Source: Flammeovirgaceae bacterium UBA6059
Lineage (GTDB): Bacteria; Bacteroidota; Bacteroidia; Cytophagales; Cyclobacteriaceae
NCBI GenBank assembly: GCA_002435755.1
Contig: DIYH01000006.1
Span: 1-59,041, forward strand
Length of the DNA: 59,041 bases
Direction of reading: 5' to 3'
Shown: piece after piece, positions 35,499-43,995 of the stretch
How positions within the stretch are numbered: position 1 is the stretch's first letter
Layout of the letters: every line of letters begins with the position of its first letter
Program-made: the position numbers and the translations under genes
The notes under the pieces: generated by a model
The model's input: the letters and a program-made list of their open reading frames with translations, nothing else
Told to the model about the DNA's origin: nothing
The model's database searches: none

Positions 35499-35570
35499 TT
35501 TGAGTAGCTGTTTAGTTGGATACGGAAACTAAATAATTGTACCGTTTTCTACAACGATTAGTCCAAATGG

Positions 35571-36653
35571 CTATGTCTTGGTTTCAGTTTCCGTATCTTT
35601 CCCTCTCCACCAGGTGGCCAAAGATGAGCCACTGATGTTCATAAAAGGACCAAAAACTGCTGGTGCCAGTCCCATAGTAGCCACCTTACCCATTTCTAAT
35701 GCCAAACCAGAGGCCAAGCCTGAGTTTTGCATTCCTACCTCAAAGGCAATCGTTCGACAGCTTTTCTTATCCAGTCCTATTATGCGACAAGACCAATAGC
35801 CCAACAAGTAACCAGCGGTGTTGTGAACAATCACAATAAGGATCAGAATAAGTCCAATAGAAAGCAATGAATCGCGACCGGCAGCAGTGATGATCACTAT
35901 GATAATAGCTATACCAGCCATTGAGACAATAGGCATAGCTTTATCCAACCATGGAAATTTACCATGGGCCACCTGGTTAAAAACCAACCCGGCAAGCACT
36001 GGCAGGATCACCATTTTTACAATACTCCAGAACATGGTCAGAAAATCAATGGGCACAAACTGGTCGGCAAGGAAACCCATCAAAAAAGGTGTAAGAAGTG
36101 GGGATAAAAGTGTAGCCACAGCAGTCAGTGTTATTGACAAAGCAAGGTTGGCATTGGACAGAAAAGACATCACATTAGACGCAAGGCCACTAGGCGAACA
36201 ACCTACAAGCACGATACCAGCAGCAATCTCGGGAGGCAAGCCAGACAATGTGGCAAGCAAAAAGCCGATTATGGGCATAATCGAAAACTGACACACCAAT
36301 CCCACCCCAACAGCCTGGGGCATCTTTATCACACCAACAAAATCGCCCCAGCTCATAGAAGTGCCCATACCAAACATGATGATCATGAGCAGGGGTACAA
36401 TCAATTCACTTAACTGAAAATCGCCAATGGAAATAAACCACTCCGGAAAATACATTGAAGCGCTTACCGCCGCAAAAATGATAACAGTGTAAGAGAAGCC
36501 GGAAAACGAAGTACCCCTAAGCTGTAAAGCAAGAAGGAGAAAAAATGCAACCAGTACATAGCCAGCACTCTGACCAACACCGGAGACTGACATAAATACA
36601 TAGAGAACAGCAATAAGAGCTAATAGCAATCTTGACGCTAACGTTGTTTTCAT
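35571..36653 (-). CDS. Bile acid:sodium symporter (BASS) family transporter
   Basis: A 360-residue carrier from the ATG at 36653, with about ten hydrophobic helices. Family marks are MIIMFGMGTSMSWGDF, LVGCSPSGLASNVMSFLSNANLALSITLTAVATLLSPLLTP and FEVGMQNSGLASGLA. BASS proteins import organic anions (bile acids, pantoate, pyruvate or other monocarboxylates) with sodium. The open frame runs on to 36698 through a non-coding-looking leader. The acyl-CoA ligase gene follows 72 bases downstream on the same strand. Confidence 0.92.
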   Translation of the reverse strand: MKTTLASRLLLALIAVLYVFMSVSGVGQSAGYVLVAFFLLLALQLRGTSFSGFSYTVIIFAAVSASMYFPEWFISIGDFQLSELIVPLLMIIMFGMGTSMSWGDFVGVIKMPQAVGVGLVCQFSIMPIIGFLLATLSGLPPEIAAGIVLVGCSPSGLASNVMSFLSNANLALSITLTAVATLLSPLLTPFLMGFLADQFVPIDFLTMFWSIVKMVILPVLAGLVFNQVAHGKFPWLDKAMPIVSMAGIAIIIVIITAAGRDSLLSIGLILILIVIVHNTAGYLLGYWSCRIIGLDKKSCRTIAFEVGMQNSGLASGLALEMGKVATMGLAPAVFGPFMNISGSSLATWWRGKDTETETKT

Positions 36654-36775
36654 GGCATGAAAATAACGAAAAGATATTTCCTGCTGAATCAAAGTCAAAA
36701 GCCAATCGGAGTTCCACCAAAATAGTACTCTCCTTGAACCACAATACCTAGCTTTGCCTTATAAATCAAGAACAT

Positions 36776-39277
36776 TTGGAGCTAAACATTGACCTTCCGA
36801 TTGTAGAGGTAATACCTCAAATAAGGCAGCATCTCGCACAGAGCAATACCCTGATCGTCAATGCTCCACCGGGAGCAGGCAAGAGTACTGTGGTGCCTAT
36901 TGCTTTGATGGACGAGTCATGGTTAGAGGGCAAGAAAATCTTGATGCTCGAACCAAGGCGCATTGCAGCAAGGGCTATCGCAGAGCGAATGTCTGACCTG
37001 GTCAAAAGCCCTGTCGGCGGAACTGTCGGCTACCGCATTCGCTTTGATGCAAAGGTGTCCAAAGACACAGTAATCGAAGTAGTCACCGAAGGTATCCTTA
37101 CCAGAATGCTACAAAGTGACAATGCGCTGGAAGATGTTGCAATGGTCGTATTTGATGAGTTTCATGAGCGCAGTATCCACGCTGATGTGGCACTAGCCTT
37201 GTGTAGGGAAGCGCAGCAGGTTCTCCGACCTGACCTCCGCATCATGATCATGTCAGCGACGTTGGACATGCCTGTCTTGACTGAGCGATTGCAATGTCCT
37301 ACGGTCGTAAGCAAGGGACGTCAGTATCCAGTAGATGTACACTACGAGGGTGATCAGGATCCCTTTCTTCTACCGGAAATGGCAGCCACTATAGTCCTGA
37401 AAGCATCTAAGGCACACGACGGGGATATATTGGTCTTTCTCCCAGGTCAGGGGGAGATTATGAAGTGTGAAGGGATGCTCAAGTCAAAACTGAAGGGTTT
37501 TGCGATACATCCACTTTTCGGCGTGCTGCCTCAAAACAAGCAGCGGGCAGCCATTTTGCCTGATAAGGCGGGCAAAAGAAAAGTAGTACTCGCTACGAAC
37601 ATAGCCGAGACCAGTCTGACTATTGAAGGAGTAAAAGTAGTGGTAGACTCAGGGTTTGGCCGAAGGCAGGTCTTCGATCCTAATTCGGGGTTATCGCGAC
37701 TTGAGACAGTTACCATCACCAAAGACTCAGCAGATCAACGCGCTGGTCGAGCTGGTCGTCTGGGGCCTGGCCTCTGCTATCGCATGTGGACCAAAGCCAC
37801 CCATGAAAGGCTAGGCGAAACGCGCGTACCCGAAATAGAGGAAGCTGACCTGGCTCCATTGGCACTAGAGATGTCCAAGTGGGGCATTAATGACCCCTAC
37901 GACCTGACCTGGCTATCCCCTCCGCCTAAAAAAGCAATGGCGCAGGCATGGCAAATTCTGGAAGAGCTAGACGCTATAGATCAAGGTAAAATCACTCCAC
38001 ATGGAGAAGCCATGCATAAACTACCCTGTCACCCACGCATCGCTCACATGATGATCAAAACACAGGAAATGGATGGTGATCCCGATCATTGGCTGGCGTT
38101 AGCAAGTGATCTGTCTGCATTGCTCGAAGAGCGTGATCCACTACCAAGAGAGGCAGCCCAGGTTGCTGGTATAGACATCAACGTTAGAATCGATAAGCTC
38201 AGGCGATACAGATCATCCGGTGATCTGCGCGGGCCTTTCAGTAGAATAGACAAAGTTGCTGACTCCTATCGGAAAATCTTTGATACCCCAATTGACAATC
38301 AACTGACCGACCCTTTCGAAACTGGTGTTTTACTTAGCTTCGCCTATCCTGAGCGCATCGCCTGCGCCAGACCTGGCAACAATGCACAATTCCAATTAGC
38401 TAATGGAAGTCTGGTCATGGCTGGGCACAAGGACGATCTGGCTCATGAGCCATGGTTGGCGGTAGCCAATATGGACGCCAGACAAGGTATGGGCAAAATC
38501 TTCATGGCTTCTCCATTGAACCCAAAGGACCTGGCGCCTATGGTCAAAGAGAAAGAGAACATCAGCTGGGATTTTCGAGAAGATAAGCTCAATACCGCGC
38601 GCGAGCTAAGAATTGGGAATATCATACTGAGGTCCGTGCGCATCACAGACCCAGATCCGGAGTTAGTAGAGCAAGCTTTGTTGAAGGCTATCGACAAAGA
38701 TGGTAACCGACTACTGGACTTTGGTGACAAGTTTCAACAGCTAGAAAATAGGGTGGCATGTCTAAAGTCCTGGAATCAGGACGATTCATGGCCTGACATT
38801 AGCGCTGAATCTGTCATCAATTCAGCTATTGATTGGATATCCTTCTATGCTCAAGATGTCACGGACATTGAAGACTTCAAGGCTATCGATATTTCCCAGA
38901 TTGCCCTCCAGCAGCTGAGCTATGAGCAACAGCAATTACTTGACCAATTGGCTCCTGCCTCAATCAAAGTACCTACAGGGTCAGACGTTGAACTAGAATA
39001 CCGCAGGGACCTGGAACCACCCATACTCGCTGTACGCATCCAGGAGGTCTTTGGCATGGAAGACACACCCAAGGTAAACGCTGGAAAGAATGCTGTATTA
39101 ATGCATCTCCTCTCCCCTGGGTTCAAGCCAGTACAGGTAACGGGCGATCTCAAAAGCTTCTGGGCGAACACCTATTTCGAAGTACGAAAAGAGCTCAAAA
39201 GAAGATATCCTAAACATGCCTGGCCTGATAATCCTACCGAAGCAGTACCAATACGTGGGGTCCCTAAGAAGTTCTAG
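36776..39277 (+). CDS. hrpB: ATP-dependent RNA helicase HrpB
   Basis: At 833 residues this fits HrpB, a DEAH-type superfamily 2 helicase. Motif I is APPGAGKST (about 29-37), motif II DEFH (in VVFDEFHERSIHADVALAL), motif III MSATLD, and motif VI DQRAGRAGRLGPG. The C-terminal HrpB-specific region contains RIACARPGNNAQF and ends WPDNPTEAVPIRGVPKK. The start is a TTG at 36776, the only reasonable choice before the helicase core. The precise RNA substrate of HrpB is unknown in most bacteria. The FtsX-type permease gene follows after 81 bases but is unlikely to share function. Confidence 0.95.
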   Translation: MELNIDLPIVEVIPQIRQHLAQSNTLIVNAPPGAGKSTVVPIALMDESWLEGKKILMLEPRRIAARAIAERMSDLVKSPVGGTVGYRIRFDAKVSKDTVIEVVTEGILTRMLQSDNALEDVAMVVFDEFHERSIHADVALALCREAQQVLRPDLRIMIMSATLDMPVLTERLQCPTVVSKGRQYPVDVHYEGDQDPFLLPEMAATIVLKASKAHDGDILVFLPGQGEIMKCEGMLKSKLKGFAIHPLFGVLPQNKQRAAILPDKAGKRKVVLATNIAETSLTIEGVKVVVDSGFGRRQVFDPNSGLSRLETVTITKDSADQRAGRAGRLGPGLCYRMWTKATHERLGETRVPEIEEADLAPLALEMSKWGINDPYDLTWLSPPPKKAMAQAWQILEELDAIDQGKITPHGEAMHKLPCHPRIAHMMIKTQEMDGDPDHWLALASDLSALLEERDPLPREAAQVAGIDINVRIDKLRRYRSSGDLRGPFSRIDKVADSYRKIFDTPIDNQLTDPFETGVLLSFAYPERIACARPGNNAQFQLANGSLVMAGHKDDLAHEPWLAVANMDARQGMGKIFMASPLNPKDLAPMVKEKENISWDFREDKLNTARELRIGNIILRSVRITDPDPELVEQALLKAIDKDGNRLLDFGDKFQQLENRVACLKSWNQDDSWPDISAESVINSAIDWISFYAQDVTDIEDFKAIDISQIALQQLSYEQQQLLDQLAPASIKVPTGSDVELEYRRDLEPPILAVRIQEVFGMEDTPKVNAGKNAVLMHLLSPGFKPVQVTGDLKSFWANTYFEVRKELKRRYPKHAWPDNPTEAVPIRGVPKKF

Positions 39278-39358
39278 CGGCGAGTTTGATTGCGCCGTTA
39301 GTCAGAAAAGCCCAACACACTGAATCAAGGCTATCCTTTTCGCGTAGGTATTTAGGTC

Positions 39359-41731
39359 ATGATTCGAAACTATCTCAAAACAACGCTAAGGCACCTACTC
39401 CGTCAACCGGGATACACTGCTTTAAATATCCTCGGTCTTACGTTAGGTATCACTAGTAGTCTGCTCATTATCATTTACCTATTCAATGAGCTGAGCTATG
39501 ATGACTACCATTCGAAAGCTGAGAATGTTTATCGCATCTCCTCAGACATAAAAGAAACCGACAATGGTTTTCGTTGGACGACTACACAGTTGCCGCTAGG
39601 TAGAACTGTCAAGTCTGAGTTTTCAGAAGTAGAGCAATACGTGCGTTTCATTGGAACAGGGTCGCTTGGTCTAATGAAAGGAGATGACACTTTTGTCGAA
39701 CGAAACATCTACATGGTAGACAGTACTGTGTTTGACGTTTTCGATTATAAATTCTTATCAGGTGTTCCACGATCAGCCCTAGAAGGCCCCAACTCGATCG
39801 TCTTAAGCAATACCCTGGCCAAGAAGATCTTTGGCAACAATGATCCTGTCGGAGAGATTTTGCGAACAGACGATAACTCGCTTGAGGTAACAGGTGTATA
39901 CGAGGATGTTCCCACTAATTCTCATATTAGACCTAATGCGCTGATATCCGCGAGTACAATAGACCGCAACAATGCTCAAAGCTGGGGCAGCTTTAGCATA
40001 TTCACCTATGTGTTATTAAATGAATCCGCCAACCCAAAAGCGGTGGAAGCTAAGCTCAATGAAATCATCGATCAGTATGTGGCTGTGATCTTTGATCAAT
40101 ACAACATCACGGTGAAGTACGAAATGATCAATATTCAAGATATTCATCTCTACTCCACTTTTGAAGGTGAGCCTGAGGCGGTTGGGGACATCAGCTATGT
40201 CTACATATTCGGAGCTGTCGCCCTCTTTCTCATCTTGATTGCCAGTATCAATTATATGAACCTTGCGACCGCAAGGTCCATGAAACGAGCCCTGGAAGTG
40301 GGAGTAAGAAAAGTAATGGGTGCTCAGCGTGGAATGATTGTGGGGCAATTCATGACCGAGTCTATTGTCTTGACATTTACCGCTCTCGCAGTGAGTATTT
40401 TAATGCTCCTGGTGCTGGTACCGTTACTCAACAGTCAGCTGGATTTGTCACTCTCATTGGACAGTTTTACCAAGCTACCAGTCATTTTGACAATGATCGG
40501 AATGCTGCTATTCACAGGTATCGTCAGCGGAAGTTACCCTGCTCTATATCTATCTTCCTTCCGCCCTGCAGCAGTATTGAAAGGAAAACTATCAGCAGCT
40601 AGTAACAAATGGCTCAGGAGTACTTTGGTGGCCGTCCAGTTCACAGTTTCCATATTCATGTTAATAGGGACTCTGATCATATACGAGCAGATGCAGTTTC
40701 TGAGAAGCAAAGATCTTGGGTTTGACAATGAGCGTGTTGTCAGAATGGTACTCAACAATCAACAGACCAGAGATAAATGGCCCGTGCTTAAAAGCCAAAT
40801 CTTACAAGACCCAAACATATCTGGTGCTGCTACCTCCTCAACTTCGCCCGGCCGGGGCTACAATAAACTACTCATACCGATTGAAACCAACGAAGGTGTC
40901 ATAGAGGAACTTGGTATTGATCTTTATGAGATCGACTATGACTATATTCCGGTCCTTGATATTGCGATAGCGGAAGGTCGCAACATATCTCCTCAGTATT
41001 TGACAGATACATCATCTGCTGTGTTGGTCAATCAAGCTATGGTCGCGCGTATGGGTTGGGATGATCCTATCGGCAAAAGATTTCAAATCTCTCAAGACAG
41101 TACCCAGTATCATCGAGTAGTCGGAGTTGTGAGCGATTTTCATCAAAGATCTCTTTATGATCCAATTGAAGCCTTGCTCTTTGTTCCAAATCTGAACAAC
41201 TCCAATGCACTAATCAAAATAAGGGGTGATATCACTAGTGGTCTAGCGACCATCGAGAGAGCTTGGAATCAGACCTATACTAATCAGCCTTTTGAGTATA
41301 GTTTTTTGGATGAGGACTTCATGGACTTGTATGAATCTGATCAACTCAGAGGACGATTGTTCTTAGGCTTCTCCATCATGATGATTGTGATATCGTGTCT
41401 GGGTCTTCTTGGTCTGGCGAGTTTCATTGCAGAGCAAAGGACAAAAGAGATAAGCATTCGCAAAGTACTTGGCGCCAATAATGCTGGCCTGGTTTCATTA
41501 CTCGTTAAGGACTTCTTATTACTTGTAATGTTGGGAGCGCTACCGGCCTTTGGTATTGCCTATTACTTTATGGATGAATGGCTCAATACCTTCGAGTACC
41601 ATGTCGATATGAACTATTTTATTTACCTGCTGGTGCTGATACTCATAGCCGGAATAACGATATTGATGACCGGCTTTCATGCCTTCAGAGCTGCCAGCAG
41701 CAATCCTGCGGATAATCTCAAATTCGAATAG
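39359..41731 (+). CDS. FtsX/MacB-type ABC transporter permease without adjacent ATPase
   Basis: A 790-residue protein with an N-terminal helix (about 17-40: YTALNILGLTLGITSSLLIIIYLF). It has a MacB-type periplasmic core, three helices around 285-405, a further helix near 430-450 and a second periplasmic domain. The closing FtsX block runs at about 675-775 (FLGFSIMMIVISCLGLLGLASFIAEQRTKEISIRKVLGANNAGLVSLL). This two-unit layout is characteristic of Bacteroidota permeases. A nucleotide-binding partner is absent from this window. Substrates may be lipoproteins, toxic peptides or lipids. Confidence 0.9.
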   Translation: MIRNYLKTTLRHLLRQPGYTALNILGLTLGITSSLLIIIYLFNELSYDDYHSKAENVYRISSDIKETDNGFRWTTTQLPLGRTVKSEFSEVEQYVRFIGTGSLGLMKGDDTFVERNIYMVDSTVFDVFDYKFLSGVPRSALEGPNSIVLSNTLAKKIFGNNDPVGEILRTDDNSLEVTGVYEDVPTNSHIRPNALISASTIDRNNAQSWGSFSIFTYVLLNESANPKAVEAKLNEIIDQYVAVIFDQYNITVKYEMINIQDIHLYSTFEGEPEAVGDISYVYIFGAVALFLILIASINYMNLATARSMKRALEVGVRKVMGAQRGMIVGQFMTESIVLTFTALAVSILMLLVLVPLLNSQLDLSLSLDSFTKLPVILTMIGMLLFTGIVSGSYPALYLSSFRPAAVLKGKLSAASNKWLRSTLVAVQFTVSIFMLIGTLIIYEQMQFLRSKDLGFDNERVVRMVLNNQQTRDKWPVLKSQILQDPNISGAATSSTSPGRGYNKLLIPIETNEGVIEELGIDLYEIDYDYIPVLDIAIAEGRNISPQYLTDTSSAVLVNQAMVARMGWDDPIGKRFQISQDSTQYHRVVGVVSDFHQRSLYDPIEALLFVPNLNNSNALIKIRGDITSGLATIERAWNQTYTNQPFEYSFLDEDFMDLYESDQLRGRLFLGFSIMMIVISCLGLLGLASFIAEQRTKEISIRKVLGANNAGLVSLLVKDFLLLVMLGALPAFGIAYYFMDEWLNTFEYHVDMNYFIYLLVLILIAGITILMTGFHAFRAASSNPADNLKFE

Positions 41732-41749
41732 AAACTAATACCTCAATAC

Positions 41750-41790
41750 GAAGTGACTTGATCTCCAATTCTAGGATAGCAAGTCACTTC
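41750..41790. terminator. Hairpin between convergent genes
   Basis: GAAGTGACTTG (41750-41760) and CAAGTCACTTC (41780-41790) form an 11-base stem with a 19-base loop. It is symmetric between the permease stop (41731) and the convergent TPR gene stop (41832), so it may end both transcripts. No T tract follows, so termination would need to rely on other factors. Confidence 0.55.
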
Positions 41791-41831
41791 TGAGTCAAGG
41801 TTGACTAGAAGCTTGAAAACCTATCTCGAGC

Positions 41832-42719
41832 TCACTCCCGCTTTTTATAGAGCCCATCGAACGCGGGTGTCCAGGTGACACCTTCGTCATTTGAGTTCTC
41901 GAAGAGCTGACGTACGGTACCGTCTTCATTTAGCGTAAATGTCAGCCTAGACAGAGCCACTTTTCCTTGTGAACTCAAGTATTCACTCTCGAATTGTAGT
42001 AGACCTGACTCTCTTTTGGTTTCAATATAGTTGAAGACATCACCGGCACTGCCGACCCAATGCTGATGCCACTTCTGATCCACAGGGCTATAAAAATTAA
42101 TACTCTGCCCGGCGTAGCTACCTTGAGTGGTATAGCTCTCGTGGATAGCACAACCTCCCGTCGCTCGACTTATGATATTGACTCCTGCCTTTGTACCTCT
42201 GGCATAGACGTCCCACTCTCCTATCCAAAAGTCAAAATGCCGAGCATTTTCATTAGTGAGACAGGGATAGGCATTTTCCTCAGCTTTCTTCAGGATGGCC
42301 TTAAATCGATCTTCATCCAAGAACTTTGAAAAGTCTGCATCAGACTTCAAGGCAGTAAAGTTGGCCAAACCATTCTCACTTGTCGCGAGCTCCAGTGTGA
42401 CGTACATTTTCTCCGTATCATTCAGCTTTGAATGCGCTTTAGCAAGGTTGAAATCAATAGAATTGCTATTGAACTTATAATTCCTTGCTTTAGTAAGGCT
42501 TACGACGGACTTCTTAAGAAAACCAAGGTTCAATTGGGAAACGCCTAGTCCATACCAGGCGGCAGAGTCCTCTTGATTGTCTTGCAAGTATTGCTGAAGT
42601 AGGTTTGAGCACTGCTCCCATTCTTGATTGATGAAATTTTGAGTTGCTTTTTCGAGAAGTGTCTGACTATAAGCTCCAGTTGAGACACAAAGCAGGGCAA
42701 GGATTAAGAATCTTTTCAT
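41832..42719 (-). CDS. Secreted TPR protein with DUF1579-like domain
   Basis: A 295-residue protein with a signal peptide (ending GAYSQ). Tetratricopeptide-like helices follow (about 25-140: ATQNFINQEWEQCSNLLQQYL, AAWYGLGVSQLNLGFLKKSVVSLTKA). The C-terminal part contains FDFWIGEWDVYARGTKAG, a DUF1579-like signature also present in the protein at 162-728. Repeats of that type bind partners or ligands, but none is known here. It lies 56 bases downstream of a membrane AraC regulator on the same strand and is probably controlled by or expressed with it. Confidence 0.8.
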   Translation of the reverse strand: MKRFLILALLCVSTGAYSQTLLEKATQNFINQEWEQCSNLLQQYLQDNQEDSAAWYGLGVSQLNLGFLKKSVVSLTKARNYKFNSNSIDFNLAKAHSKLNDTEKMYVTLELATSENGLANFTALKSDADFSKFLDEDRFKAILKKAEENAYPCLTNENARHFDFWIGEWDVYARGTKAGVNIISRATGGCAIHESYTTQGSYAGQSINFYSPVDQKWHQHWVGSAGDVFNYIETKRESGLLQFESEYLSSQGKVALSRLTFTLNEDGTVRQLFENSNDEGVTWTPAFDGLYKKRE

Positions 42720-42775
42720 GAGTAATTGAAATTTGAGTTTTATTTCAATCTACCCATGCCCTACTGAGCGTAGGT

Positions 42776-43831
42776 CTAAACCGATAATACTTTACCCTTT
42801 TCCTCTTCTAGACACTTAGATTGTCGGTAGGAACTTGGAGACATGCCCGTCAATTTTTTAAAACTATGATTAAAGCTGGCCTTGTTGTTGAAGCCTGATG
42901 ATAAGGCAACACTGATGATCTTTTGGTCAGTTTGCTCCAGTAGTCGCTTGGCTTCATTTATGCGGTATTCATTGACAAATTCAGCAAAGTTCTTGCCTTC
43001 AATTTCATTAATCACCTGTGAGACATAGTGAGGCTGGATAGCTAGCTTATCCGCCAGATCACTCAACTTCAATGAGCTATTGAGATAAACTTTCTCTTCA
43101 GACATCAGACCCACTAGTTTTTTGGCTATCGATATACTAGCTGCCCGTGTGAGTCCTGAGTTTTCATATCTAGCTGCACGCGGTATTGCTGGCAATTCAC
43201 GGTAGTGAAACCCATGATAGCCTATGAAGTAAATGAAGAAGCTAGATGCCGCAGAAATCGCGTAATCATATTCTATTTTGAGCAATCCAGCCCATACAAG
43301 TATGAAGTAGGAAGTAAAAGCGACTACATAGCCAAGGAATGCTAACGCCAATTTCATATTCCATGTGAGGCTCCAATTTGGAGTGTTTGTTTTGGAATCA
43401 CTTTTCAAACTCCATCTAATGATCAAGACAGTATATGCAACCAGATGTATGATCTGAACAAGCGCCATCCAGGATCCAGGAATCAACCTTAGCGGACTGT
43501 CCACCAGATAGCGAATTAGATAAAGCGCAAATGGGACTAAATGAAGATAGTTGAATTTGCGACTCGAATGATCGGTCTTGATATACTCCAAGAGAAGAGG
43601 TCCAAATAGAAAGGTCAGTCCTTGTGCCGCACCAAGTTGCCTAGGAAGGAGCTTGTTGTAACCGGTCCAATAAAGTACATAATAAATCAAACAGAGGCTA
43701 AAACTGAGTATCAACCCGGCTAAAAACCGATCCTTAACCACGCCTTTTCTTATCAGAAGAACAACCAAAAAAATACCCTGGCAAGCCGCTATTAAAAAAA
43801 GACTCGTCCAATGATCAAAAGATGGTTCCAT
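42776..43831 (-). CDS. Membrane-bound AraC-family regulator
   Basis: A 351-residue protein with about seven hydrophobic segments in residues 1-220 and an AraC-type DNA-binding domain at the end. That domain contains LSDLADKLAIQPHYVSQVINEIEGKNFAEFVNEYRINEAKRLL and ISVALSSGFNNKASFNHSFKKLTGMSPSSYRQ. The architecture matches the regulator at 27877-28941, and the two are likely paralogues. It precedes the TPR/DUF1579-like gene and is divergent from the second sortilin-type gene at 43996, so it could regulate either. Confidence 0.88.
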   Translation of the reverse strand: MEPSFDHWTSLFLIAACQGIFLVVLLIRKGVVKDRFLAGLILSFSLCLIYYVLYWTGYNKLLPRQLGAAQGLTFLFGPLLLEYIKTDHSSRKFNYLHLVPFALYLIRYLVDSPLRLIPGSWMALVQIIHLVAYTVLIIRWSLKSDSKTNTPNWSLTWNMKLALAFLGYVVAFTSYFILVWAGLLKIEYDYAISAASSFFIYFIGYHGFHYRELPAIPRAARYENSGLTRAASISIAKKLVGLMSEEKVYLNSSLKLSDLADKLAIQPHYVSQVINEIEGKNFAEFVNEYRINEAKRLLEQTDQKIISVALSSGFNNKASFNHSFKKLTGMSPSSYRQSKCLEEEKGKVLSV

Positions 43832-43995
43832 GTAATGAATTTAATGAGAAACAAATTCAGATAGGTCGTCCTCTATGCTAAAGGTGTTTGAACCTAACTA
43901 TCTGCGTAATTCCTCAAGAAAATAATTTCACTTAGTTCTATCAAACCAACGCTCTCTATTTTGACTATTTTACACTTTCACCTTTTGACTTTGCC

